A stretch of DNA of 46,504 bases from a bacterium. GTDB taxonomy: Bacteria; Sysuimicrobiota; Sysuimicrobiia; Sysuimicrobiales; Segetimicrobiaceae. Shown here one piece after another: positions 28,314 through 36,182 of the stretch. The translations under genes were made by a program, and so were the position numbers. Under the pieces are notes generated by a model that was not told the origin of the DNA, did not search any database, and saw nothing but the letters and a program-made list of their open reading frames with translations. Each line of letters begins with the position of its first letter. Positions within the stretch are counted from its first letter, which is position 1. The DNA lies in the NCBI GenBank assembly GCA_035295165.1, contig DATGJN010000004.1, forward strand, positions 1 to 46,504, in the 5' to 3' direction.

Positions 28314-29903
28314 CTACTGCGCCGGCACGACGCGACAGAAGCATTCAACCACGCGAGGATCGAACTGCGTCCCGGCGCACCGGCGCAGTTCGGCGATCGC
28401 ATCGTCGTGCGACCGGGGTGAGCTGTAGACCCGGTCCTCCGTCATGGCGGCGTACGCGTCGACCACGCTCAGAATGCGCGCGCCCAACGGAATGGCCTCG
28501 CCGTGAATGCCGTCCGGGTACCCCGACCCGTCCCAATGCTCCTGATGGTGTCTCACGATGGCGCGGATCGGGATCATCCGCTCGCTTGTCGAGAGGATCG
28601 CCTCGCCCATAATGGGATGCCGCTCAAACAGCGCACGGTCCTCGGGGGTCAACGGACCTGTCTTCTTGAGAATCGCGTCGGGGATGCCCAGCTTGCCGAT
28701 GTCGTGCAGCAAGGCAGCCCACCCGATGGTCCGGACCTCCTCGGGGTCGCATCCCAGGACCCTCGCGACCGCCTCGGCCCACACCGCGACCCGTTCGCTG
28801 TGGCCGGCGGTCCGGTGATCCCGAACGTCCAGCGCGCGCACCAGCGCGCGCACCAGATCGAGGTCCGCGTCGGCCAGGCGCTGAAACAATCGCGTCCGCC
28901 GAATCGCGGTGCCCCCGATGTCCGCGATAGCGTTCAACAGGTTCACATCGCGCGGCGTGAACGGGCGGCGCTCAACGCTCCGTGCGAGCACGAGCACGCC
29001 CACCGTGGTCTTCTCCGCGCGCAACGGCACGATTGACATCGGCCCCCACATGCCGGCGGACGGATCGATCCACGCTGAGCCGTTGCCGGACCCCGGCGCC
29101 GCCAAGGCGAGGGTCGCGCCGCTCGCCACGGCCTCCCGCCACGTGGGGCACGGGATCGGCAGCGTGCTGCCGATCGGCAGGGTGCCGGGGCCGGCGCGAT
29201 GCACGAGCGTCACCGCCTCATGGTTCGCCTCCAGAAGAAGCACGCCGGCATAGTCTGCACGGAGAACCCGGGCTGCGTATCCGGCAAAAAGCGGATACAG
29301 CTCTTCCGGGGTCTGCGCCGCTCGCAGCGCGGCGCTCAGCCCGCGAAGCACCTTGAGGTCGGCCGCCTGCTGTTGCGTCTCGGTGAGCAGTCGAAGCCGA
29401 TCCACGGTGGTTCCAATCAGTCTCCCCGCGGTCTTCGCAAACCCGACCTCCACATCCGACCACAGCCTCGGCCGCGCGGACGCGACGACCAACCCGCCGA
29501 CCCGCCGCCGCCCGGCCCACATCGGAACTGTCAGCGTCGCGCGAAGACCGAGACCCGCCATGACGTCGGCCATCGCCTGCCCGGCTGGGCCGGCGACGCT
29601 TCGCCAGTCGTCCACGGCTCGGAGTTCGTGCATCGCTGCCCCGGCTCGTCTCGCGAGGGCGGCCACTGCCGTCCCCGCCTGCGGTGCGCCTCGGCTCACG
29701 ACGTGCTCCCCGACCCAGATGCCCCCGGCCTCGCACCGGCACGCACGCAGCATCTTGAGGAGCACGGCGGCGAGGAACGACCGCGGGTGCGTGGCGATCG
29801 CGGCATCCCCAGCGATCTCGTTGAGCGTCCGGAAGCACCCGGCGAGGTGTCGCGCGTCACGTGCGTCGCGGTGGGCGTCGCGCGTGAGTTGTCCAGGCGT
29901 CAT
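28314..29903 (-). CDS. GAF-GAF-HD-GYP c-di-GMP phosphodiesterase
   Basis: A 529-residue protein: two GAF-type sensory regions (about residues 35-180 and 200-350), then an HD-GYP domain (about 355-529). The HD-GYP part is complete: HRTAGHSERVAVWAEAVA, LLHDIGKLGIPDAIL, FERHPIMGEAIL, RHHQEHWDGSGYPDG and GARILSVVDAYAAMTEDR. HD-GYP enzymes hydrolyse c-di-GMP to GMP. The start is ATG 29903; the frame is open 92 codons further but that part has no domain character, so a longer form is possible but unlikely. It lies upstream of the GGDEF gene on the same strand, 284 bp away, giving a synthesis/degradation pair with GAF/PAS sensing. No membrane segments were seen. Confidence 0.93.
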   Translation of the reverse strand: MTPGQLTRDAHRDARDARHLAGCFRTLNEIAGDAAIATHPRSFLAAVLLKMLRACRCEAGGIWVGEHVVSRGAPQAGTAVAALARRAGAAMHELRAVDDWRSVAGPAGQAMADVMAGLGLRATLTVPMWAGRRRVGGLVVASARPRLWSDVEVGFAKTAGRLIGTTVDRLRLLTETQQQAADLKVLRGLSAALRAAQTPEELYPLFAGYAARVLRADYAGVLLLEANHEAVTLVHRAGPGTLPIGSTLPIPCPTWREAVASGATLALAAPGSGNGSAWIDPSAGMWGPMSIVPLRAEKTTVGVLVLARSVERRPFTPRDVNLLNAIADIGGTAIRRTRLFQRLADADLDLVRALVRALDVRDHRTAGHSERVAVWAEAVARVLGCDPEEVRTIGWAALLHDIGKLGIPDAILKKTGPLTPEDRALFERHPIMGEAILSTSERMIPIRAIVRHHQEHWDGSGYPDGIHGEAIPLGARILSVVDAYAAMTEDRVYSSPRSHDDAIAELRRCAGTQFDPRVVECFCRVVPAQ

Positions 29904-30366
29904 GCACGCACCGCGCCCGATGGCGACCGACGCGCACCACCCACGTTTCCGCGGCAACCGTCGAACATGCCGAGCGGAGTGCAAGCGGCCCCAGCCCCGT
30001 GGCGCCGCCGCACACTGTATAACGGCCTCGTCGGGAACGGAGCAGCGCGCCGCTGGCGAAGACCCGCCGTGACGTGCATTGACCCCTCCCTTGGCTGCAG
30101 AGTTCCCGCTACTTTGAGGCAAGTTGATACTCATTTCGATATAGATGAAGTATTCTCCTACGCCTATTTCTGAGTTCAATCGTATACGACTTATGAATGA
30201 TTCATACGCGCAAGATAAACCGCGGCCGAGGAGAAGAACACGCGCAGGCTACGGGACTGAGGTACGCGCGCAACGACCCCGGCGCCTCAATCCCTTGGCT
30301 GAACTCAGGGTGTTCACGGGTCTGGGCAACGATGGCGGAACGCGACGCGGTCATCCGACAAACGGC
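29904..30366. other. Intergenic region with AT-rich promoter-like island
   Basis: A 463-bp gap upstream of the HD-GYP gene. 30100-30240 is unusually AT-rich for this genome and contains a perfect 7-bp inverted repeat, TATGAAT-G-ATTCATA (30192-30206), next to GTATAC, which could be an operator. Several weak -35/-10 combinations exist on the minus strand, but none is convincing. 29904-30100 shows no conserved RNA motif; in particular I saw no c-di-GMP riboswitch core. Confidence 0.4.
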
Positions 30367-31446
30367 TTAGACGGATGCGGCTCCCGGCGCGAAAATCTTG
30401 AGGTAGTGTCCGAGCAAGATCCGGAGTGGTCCCGGCCTGGCCGCCCATCCCGCGACCGCCCCGAGTGCGCTCGCGGGGAGGACGAGCGAGGCCTTGGTGC
30501 CCCATTCGAGGATGCGGTACGACCGACGTGCACGCAGCGCGAACGCCCGGTAGCGTGCACGCGCGACATCGAGGCTGATCCGCCCAGCGAGCGCCTGGTC
30601 AATGAGCCGCCCGGCGACGCCGCCGGCACGAACGGCGAGCCGAATGCCTTCGCCGGTGAACGGCAAACACTGACCGGCCGCATCACCCACGACGAACACG
30701 CCGTCCACCACGGGCGGTCGGAAGCCGCCCCCGAGGAACCCGCCGTGCCTCGGCCCAGACGGCAGGCCCAGGCGGCACAAAAACACGTCCAACGCCGGCC
30801 CCACCTGTGTGCGTGCGCGGTAGCTGATGAGTCCCACACGCGAGGTGGTGCCCGCCGGGAACACCCAGAGATATCCGTCGGGCAGGATGTCCGGCCAGAA
30901 ATAGAAATGCAGGCCCGTGTCGAACGCGACCGGCACGGTGGCCTCGAGGCCGAAACCGACGTAGCCTCCGGGATGCCCAGGACGACGGGTCCCGCCGGAC
31001 AGGGCGGCCCTCCATCCGGTTGCATCGACCAGCACCCGCCCCGACACGTCTCCCGCGGTCGTGCGCACCAACGACTCCGCGCGCCCGTGGACGAAGGCGC
31101 GGATGATCGGGGCGTCCGCGCCCCGGAACACGGCAACGCAACACGCACGGTAGTCAAACGTGCAGAATGGCTCAGGCAGCGGCCACCGGACCGTTCGTCC
31201 GGGCGTGTGGATCACCAGATCGTCGTGCGACTCTTGGACGGCGGACGAGGCGCCGATCGATGCCAGCACGCTGATCGGCGTACCGCACGCTGACGTCTGT
31301 CCCTCGCCGACTGCCTGATGGTCGATCAGCACCGTTCGCCCGGGCAACTCCCGGGCAACGGCCAGTCCCGCGAACGAGGCGCCGGCGATGACGACGTCGG
31401 CCTCCGTCGTAGGCTGAGAGGCCGCGCTGGCGTCGGGCGAACGCAT
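30367..31446 (-). CDS. Geranylgeranyl-reductase-like FAD-dependent oxidoreductase
   Basis: A 359-residue flavoprotein of the geranylgeranyl reductase/halogenase-like superfamily. It has the N-terminal FAD Rossmann motif ADVVIAGASFAGLAVARELP, VLVDATGWRAAL in the middle, and the second FAD motif GVFVVGDAAGQCLPFTGEGI. GYVGFGLEATVP and YLWVFPAGTTSRVGL resemble archaeal-type geranylgeranyl reductases, which saturate isoprenoid chains. The C-terminus has a weakly hydrophobic helix (LVLPASALGAVAGWAA). ATG 31446 is preceded by GAGGGGGAG; an upstream ATG (31470) lacks a ribosome site. It is 38 bp downstream of the glutaredoxin-like gene, so likely part of the dnaE transcript. Substrate (quinone, lipid or other) not determined. 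Confidence 0.85.
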   Translation of the reverse strand: MRSPDASAASQPTTEADVVIAGASFAGLAVARELPGRTVLIDHQAVGEGQTSACGTPISVLASIGASSAVQESHDDLVIHTPGRTVRWPLPEPFCTFDYRACCVAVFRGADAPIIRAFVHGRAESLVRTTAGDVSGRVLVDATGWRAALSGGTRRPGHPGGYVGFGLEATVPVAFDTGLHFYFWPDILPDGYLWVFPAGTTSRVGLISYRARTQVGPALDVFLCRLGLPSGPRHGGFLGGGFRPPVVDGVFVVGDAAGQCLPFTGEGIRLAVRAGGVAGRLIDQALAGRISLDVARARYRAFALRARRSYRILEWGTKASLVLPASALGAVAGWAARPGPLRILLGHYLKIFAPGAASV

Positions 31447-31484
31447 CGACTCCCCCTCGGATGTCCGCATGCGCCGCGGACGCG

Positions 31485-31739
31485 CTATCTTCGGGCCGGC
31501 CGCGACGCCTGGTCGAGCGCCGCCCGCAGCCCGGCGATCGTCACCTGACCCCGCGCGATCTCCACGCCGTCCAGGGCGACGACCGGAATCACCTCGCGAT
31601 ATCGGGCGTGCAGATCGGGGTCGCGCGTGATGTCCGCGAGCCGTAGCTCAAACGAGAACTCCCGCCGCAGGCGCGCGGCGACCTGCTCCGCCTTCTCGCA
31701 GAGGCAACAGCCCGGCTTGCCGTAGATCGTGAGCGTCAC
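31485..31739 (-). CDS. Glutaredoxin-like protein
   Basis: An 84-residue thioredoxin-fold protein. LTIYGKPGCCLCEKAEQVAA gives a beta strand followed by a CxxC-type redox site (Cys-Cys-Leu-Cys), and the cis-proline region IPVVALDGVEIARGQVT is intact. It resembles the DUF836/glutaredoxin family of small thiol oxidoreductases. The GTG start at 31739 overlaps the TGA of the DUF881 gene by four bases (GTGA), which both fixes the start and implies translational coupling. The partner is unknown; the adjacent flavoprotein gene, 38 bp downstream, is one candidate. Confidence 0.85.
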   Translation of the reverse strand: MTLTIYGKPGCCLCEKAEQVAARLRREFSFELRLADITRDPDLHARYREVIPVVALDGVEIARGQVTIAGLRAALDQASRPARR

Positions 31740-32461
31740 GGCGACACCGGCCGGGCGAAGTGCAGCGAGGGTCGCGAGCGTGCTGCAGGCAGGGTCACGG
31801 CGTCGAGCGTTACAATGACGATGCGCAACCCGAGCCCTCGGAGTCCCTCCACCACACCGCCCCGGATGTTGAGGGCGCCGGCGAGCGCCTGCGGATCTCC
31901 GATCGCGACCACCGCGTACGGCGCTGACAACCGTTCCCCGTCGGCGATGATCGTCCCGCCGACCTGGCTGAACCCTGTGGTTGCGGTGACCCGGTGCCCG
32001 CTGACCGCGACCGCCTCCGCTCCGGCAGCCCACAACTCGTTTGCGACGCTGGCGAGGTCCACGTACTGCACGACCGCCGGCGCCTGCCCGGCCCCGGGAG
32101 CCTTGCCGTCGTCCATGGTCACGCGGACGCCGGGACCGATCAACGCGACGAAACCGGAAACGGTGCGGATCGCGTCGAGTTCCTGGACCAGTGCCTGGTC
32201 GGCACTGCGCCGTTGCGCGGCCGCGGACTCAAACTCGACGAGTCGGCGGGTGAGCCCGGCCACCTGAGCCTCCAGGCCCCGGCGCGCCTCGCGCTCCTGG
32301 CCGAGCATCGCCGCGAGCGCGTACACGTTCCGGGTCGGCACGCCCTCCTGGCCCGAGAGCGCCCGACCCGCACGCAATTGCACGACAACCAGGAACCCAA
32401 GCGCCATCAGCAGCACAGCGAGGAGTGCCTGCCACCACGCCGTGCTACTCTTCCCAGACAT
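31736..32461 (-). CDS. DUF881 family protein
   Basis: A 241-residue DUF881 (YlxW-like) protein. One N-terminal membrane anchor (WWQALLAVLLMALGFLVVVQL), a coiled coil at about residues 50-95 (LGQEREARRGLEAQV) and a globular domain with GPGVRVTMDDGK, LASVANELWAAGAEAVAVSG and RVTATTGF are all typical. The globular part would lie outside the cytoplasm. DUF881 genes usually neighbour cell-division genes in Firmicutes and Actinobacteria; their role is unclear. Here the gene overlaps the end of dnaE by 17 bases and the glutaredoxin gene by four, so it is coupled to replication rather than division genes. GCGAGG just upstream supports the start. Confidence 0.88.
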   Translation of the reverse strand: MSGKSSTAWWQALLAVLLMALGFLVVVQLRAGRALSGQEGVPTRNVYALAAMLGQEREARRGLEAQVAGLTRRLVEFESAAAQRRSADQALVQELDAIRTVSGFVALIGPGVRVTMDDGKAPGAGQAPAVVQYVDLASVANELWAAGAEAVAVSGHRVTATTGFSQVGGTIIADGERLSAPYAVVAIGDPQALAGALNIRGGVVEGLRGLGLRIVIVTLDAVTLPAARSRPSLHFARPVSP

Positions 32462-35400
32462 TCCCCTCGCCGAAGACCTGCTCGAGTTCCTGCTGGAGTT
32501 CGGCGGTGTCCGCGAGCCGGATCCGAACCGGGATGACGTGCTCGCCGGTGTCCGTGACGACGTGCGCGCAGACCTGTCGGTCGCCCGGGTGCGCCTCGAG
32601 ATACTGATACAACTGCTCGATCTCCTCGCGTGTTGTCACGCGGATCCGGAGCGGGGCACGCACGCCGCTGCTGCGGTCCGGCCTTGGGGGTTCCGGCGCC
32701 ACGCGCACGGCGGTGGCGGTCCCGGCGGCGCTCACCGGGGCGCTCGACGCGGCACGGACCGACGGCGCGCCGTTCCGAGCGGGCCGTCCGTTGCCGTACC
32801 GGTCCCCCCGCCCCCGCGGCGCCCGCGGCGGGACATGAAGGTCGGCTGCTTCCTCCGGCGTTGCCGGGAGCGGGATGACCTCGTCGCAGAGGAGCTTGGC
32901 GCCCTGCTCGTCGATGCCCACCTTGCCGCGGAGGAGCACCACCGCATCCCGCTTGAGCGCAAAGCCCTGCTGCTCGTACGCCCGCGGGAACACGAGCACC
33001 TCCACGCTGCCGGTCAGATCCTCCAGGGTCAGAAACGCCATCGCCGATCCCGACCGCGTAATGCTGCGCTTGACGGCCCCGACCAACCCTCCGACGACGA
33101 CCTCTTGGCGATCGCGCAGGTCGGGCAACTGAGCAATTGTGGTCGTCGCCTTACTGTTGATGAGAGGCTGCCACCGCCTGAGAGGATGGTCGGAGATGTA
33201 CAGTCCCAACATCTCCCGCTCCATCGTCAGGCGTTCCTCGGGGCTGAACTCCTGGACCGGGGCCGCCGCTTCCGGCAGGACGGGCGCGCTCGCGCCGAGG
33301 TCGAACAGACCGGTCTGCCCCTGGGCCCGCGCCCGCTGGCTGCGCTGCGCCTGCTCCAGCGTGTCATCGAGCGACTGCAGCATCTGCGCCCGCGACGCGC
33401 CGAGCGAGTCGAGCGCCCCCGCCTTGACGAGACTCGCGATCACTCGCTGGTTCACTTGGCGGGTGTCGACGCGCGCGCACAGGTCCGCGAGGGTTCGGAA
33501 CGGTGCGCCGGACGCCCGCGCCGCGATGATCGTGTCCACGGCCCCCACGCCGACGTTCCGGATCGCCGCGAGCCCGAACCGAATGGCCCCGCCCACGACG
33601 GTGAACGATGCCTCGCTCTCGTTGACGTCGGGGGGCAGGATCTGGATCCCCATGCGTTGGCACTCGCCGACCGCTTGGGCGATCCGCTCCATGTCCCCGG
33701 CGGTGCTGCTGAGCACCGCGGTCATGTACTCCGCGGAGTAGTGCGCCTTCAGGTAGGCGGTGTAGTACGCGATCAGGCCGTAGCACGCCGCGTGCGCCCG
33801 ATTGAAGCCGTAGCGCGCGAATGGCTCAAACTGCTCGAAGATCTGGTCGACGATCCTGGCCGGCACGCCGTTCTTGCGGGCGCCGGCGACGAATTTCTCT
33901 CGCTGGGCCAGCAGGCGATCCTTGATCTTCTTGCGGATCGCGTAGCAGAGCACGTCGGCTTCGGCCAGCGTGTACCCTGCGACCGCCTGCGCGACGGTCA
34001 TGATGTCCTCCTGGTAGACCATCACGCCGTAGGTCTCCTTGAGGACCGGCTCCAGCAACGGGTGGAGGTAGGTCACCGGCTCCTCGCTGTGCTTGCGCCG
34101 GATGTACGCGGGGATGTTCGCCATCGGGCCGGGCCGGAACAGGGCGACCATCGCCATCACGTCCTCGATCCGGTCCGGCCGCAACTCGCGAAGGTAGCGC
34201 GTCATGCCGCGACCTTCCAGTTGGAAGATCCCGGTCGTGTCGCCGGAGGCCAGCAGCGCGTACGTCGGTTGATCGTCGAGCGGCAGGCGTTTCAGATCGA
34301 TGTCGACCCCGTGCGTGTCACGGATCAGCGCGATCGCGGTATCGAGGATCGTCAGGTTGGTGAGCCCCAGGAAATCCATCTTGAGGAGCCCGAGCCGGGC
34401 GACGCTGTTCATGTCGTACTGCGTCATCAAGAGGTCGCCCTTGGTCGCCCGCTGCAGCGGGACATGATCGGTCAGCGGATCACGAGAGATGATGACGCCG
34501 GCCGCGTGCGTGCTGGCGTGCCGGGCGACACCCTCGAGTTTCTGGGCCATGTCAAGGAGCTGGCGGATCTGCGGCGAACCGTCGGCGGCCGCGCGCAGTT
34601 CGGGCTCCGCCGCGAGCGCGTCTTTGAGCGCGACGTTGGCGCCGGGCACCAGCTTGGCGATCCGATCGACGTCGCCGTACGGAAGCCCCATCACGCGCCC
34701 GACGTCGCGGATCGCGGCGCGGGCCCCCATCGTGCCGAACGTGATGATCTGGGCCACACGATCGGCTCCGTACCGGTCCACGACGTACTTGATCACCTCG
34801 TCGCGCCGGCTGTCCATGAAGTCCACGTCGATGTCCGGCATCGTGTAGCGCTCGAGGTTCAGAAACCGGTCAAACGGGAGGCGATACGCGAGCGGGTCGA
34901 CATCGGTCACGCCGCACGTGTACAGGACGAGGCTGCCGGCCGCGGAGCCTCGCACCGTCGTCAGAATGCCGCTGCGGCGAGCGAAGTTCACAAAGTCCTG
35001 CACGATCAGGAAGTACGCCGCGTAGCCCATCTTCGTGATGACGCCGAGCTCGTAGTCGAGCCGCTCGCGCACCGGCTGGGTCATCTGTCCGAAGAGCCGC
35101 ACGGCCCCCTGCTCGCAGAGACGGCGGAGGTACGACTCCGGGGTCTCGCCCTCGGGCACGACCACGTGCGGGAGCTTGAGCGTGTCGGTATCGAGCGTCA
35201 CTCGGCACCGCTCGGCGATCACGAGCGTGTTCCGGAGGGCCTCGGGCAGATCCGGGAAGCGCGCCGCCATCTCCTCCGGGCTCTTCAGGTAGAATTGCGG
35301 CGTGTCGCCCATCCGCGGCTTGTCGTGCTGGTCGAGGCTCATCCCCATCTGGATGCACATCAGCGCGTCCTGGGCGTCGGCCTCGTCCTGGGTCACGTAG

Positions 35401-36026
35401 TGCACGTCGTTCGTGGCGACGAGGGGCAACCGCATCTCGCGGGCGAGCTGGACGACGCCGCGTACGACGGTCTCTTGATCGGCCAGCCCGTGGTTTTGGA
35501 CCTCAAGGTAGAAATTGTCCGGCCCCAGGATATCGCGGTACGCCGCGGCCAGGTCACGGGCGGCCTTCATGTCGTCGCGCAGGATCGCCCGCGGGATCTC
35601 GGCTTGGAGGCATCCCGACAGGCCGATCAGGCCTTTCGCATGCCGGCTGAGCAACTCCCGGTCGATCCGCGGTTTGTAGTAGAACCCGTCGAGGTGCGCC
35701 GCGGTCGTGAGCTGCAGGAGGTTCCGGTAGCCCTCGTCGGTTGACGCGAGCAGCACCAGATGGAACGCCGATGCGTCCAGCCTCGGGTCTCGATCGGTCA
35801 TCCGGCGGGGCGCGACATACGCCTCGACGCCGATGATCGGGACGATGCCGTGCGCGCGCGCGCTCTCGTAGAACTCCACCGCGCCGTACATCACGCCGTG
35901 ATCGGTCACACCGAGCGCCGGAATCCCCAATGCCGCCGCGCGCTGCATCAGCGCGTCGATCCGGCTTTCTCCGTCCAGCAGGGAATACTCGGTGTGAAGA
36001 TGACAGTGGACGAACTCAGCGGGCAT
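32445..36026 (-). CDS. dnaE: DNA polymerase III alpha subunit
   Basis: The replicative polymerase, 1193 residues. The N-terminal PHP domain keeps all visible metal-site motifs (VHCHLHTEYSLLDGESRID, GVTDHGVMYGA, GVEAYVA, LIGLSGCLQAEIP, LEVQNHG, ATNDVHYV), unlike the decayed PHP of E. coli DnaE, so it may have Taq-type Zn-dependent proofreading. The catalytic core has PDIDVDFMDSRRDEVIKYV and GSAAGSLVLYTCG. The beta-clamp/HhH region is followed by an OB fold (VVVGGLVGAVKRSITRSGS) and a Pro/Arg-rich linker to the C-terminal domain. AAGGAG lies eight bases before the ATG. DUF881 overlaps its end. The upstream gap of 156 bp contains a hairpin but no clear promoter. Confidence 0.98.
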   Translation of the reverse strand: MPAEFVHCHLHTEYSLLDGESRIDALMQRAAALGIPALGVTDHGVMYGAVEFYESARAHGIVPIIGVEAYVAPRRMTDRDPRLDASAFHLVLLASTDEGYRNLLQLTTAAHLDGFYYKPRIDRELLSRHAKGLIGLSGCLQAEIPRAILRDDMKAARDLAAAYRDILGPDNFYLEVQNHGLADQETVVRGVVQLAREMRLPLVATNDVHYVTQDEADAQDALMCIQMGMSLDQHDKPRMGDTPQFYLKSPEEMAARFPDLPEALRNTLVIAERCRVTLDTDTLKLPHVVVPEGETPESYLRRLCEQGAVRLFGQMTQPVRERLDYELGVITKMGYAAYFLIVQDFVNFARRSGILTTVRGSAAGSLVLYTCGVTDVDPLAYRLPFDRFLNLERYTMPDIDVDFMDSRRDEVIKYVVDRYGADRVAQIITFGTMGARAAIRDVGRVMGLPYGDVDRIAKLVPGANVALKDALAAEPELRAAADGSPQIRQLLDMAQKLEGVARHASTHAAGVIISRDPLTDHVPLQRATKGDLLMTQYDMNSVARLGLLKMDFLGLTNLTILDTAIALIRDTHGVDIDLKRLPLDDQPTYALLASGDTTGIFQLEGRGMTRYLRELRPDRIEDVMAMVALFRPGPMANIPAYIRRKHSEEPVTYLHPLLEPVLKETYGVMVYQEDIMTVAQAVAGYTLAEADVLCYAIRKKIKDRLLAQREKFVAGARKNGVPARIVDQIFEQFEPFARYGFNRAHAACYGLIAYYTAYLKAHYSAEYMTAVLSSTAGDMERIAQAVGECQRMGIQILPPDVNESEASFTVVGGAIRFGLAAIRNVGVGAVDTIIAARASGAPFRTLADLCARVDTRQVNQRVIASLVKAGALDSLGASRAQMLQSLDDTLEQAQRSQRARAQGQTGLFDLGASAPVLPEAAAPVQEFSPEERLTMEREMLGLYISDHPLRRWQPLINSKATTTIAQLPDLRDRQEVVVGGLVGAVKRSITRSGSAMAFLTLEDLTGSVEVLVFPRAYEQQGFALKRDAVVLLRGKVGIDEQGAKLLCDEVIPLPATPEEAADLHVPPRAPRGRGDRYGNGRPARNGAPSVRAASSAPVSAAGTATAVRVAPEPPRPDRSSGVRAPLRIRVTTREEIEQLYQYLEAHPGDRQVCAHVVTDTGEHVIPVRIRLADTAELQQELEQVFGEGNVWEE

Positions 36027-36144
36027 CCGGCGTCTCCTTGAAGATCCTAGCTGCGTGCTCGCGCATCGGCGTGTTTGGAAGGCCCAACCTGCTTCGTTCT
36101 ACTTCTACCAAAAGCCGGTCTGCCCTCTTCGCGGCACCGCCGCC

Positions 36145-36173
36145 GGGACAGCGGAGTCCGATCGGGCTGTCCC
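36145..36173 (-). terminator. Stem-loop between TrmA-like gene and dnaE
   Basis: A perfect 8-bp inverted repeat (GGGACAGC 36145-36152, GCTGTCCC 36166-36173) with a 13-base loop that itself contains the palindrome CCGATCGG. It begins nine bases after the stop of the TrmA-like gene. There is no T-run; it may act as a weak or Rho-assisted terminator separating the gat cluster from dnaE. Confidence 0.4.
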
Positions 36174-36182
36174 TCCTCGCGG

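Noticed and set aside
29904-30100. c-di-GMP riboswitch in the leader of the HD-GYP gene
   Set aside because: None of the conserved core sequences or the expected three-stem layout was found.
32442-35744. 1100-codon open frame on the plus strand, opposite dnaE
   Set aside because: Complement of dnaE with no family motifs; a GC-rich shadow. The same holds for 3664-6003 and 15772-18411.
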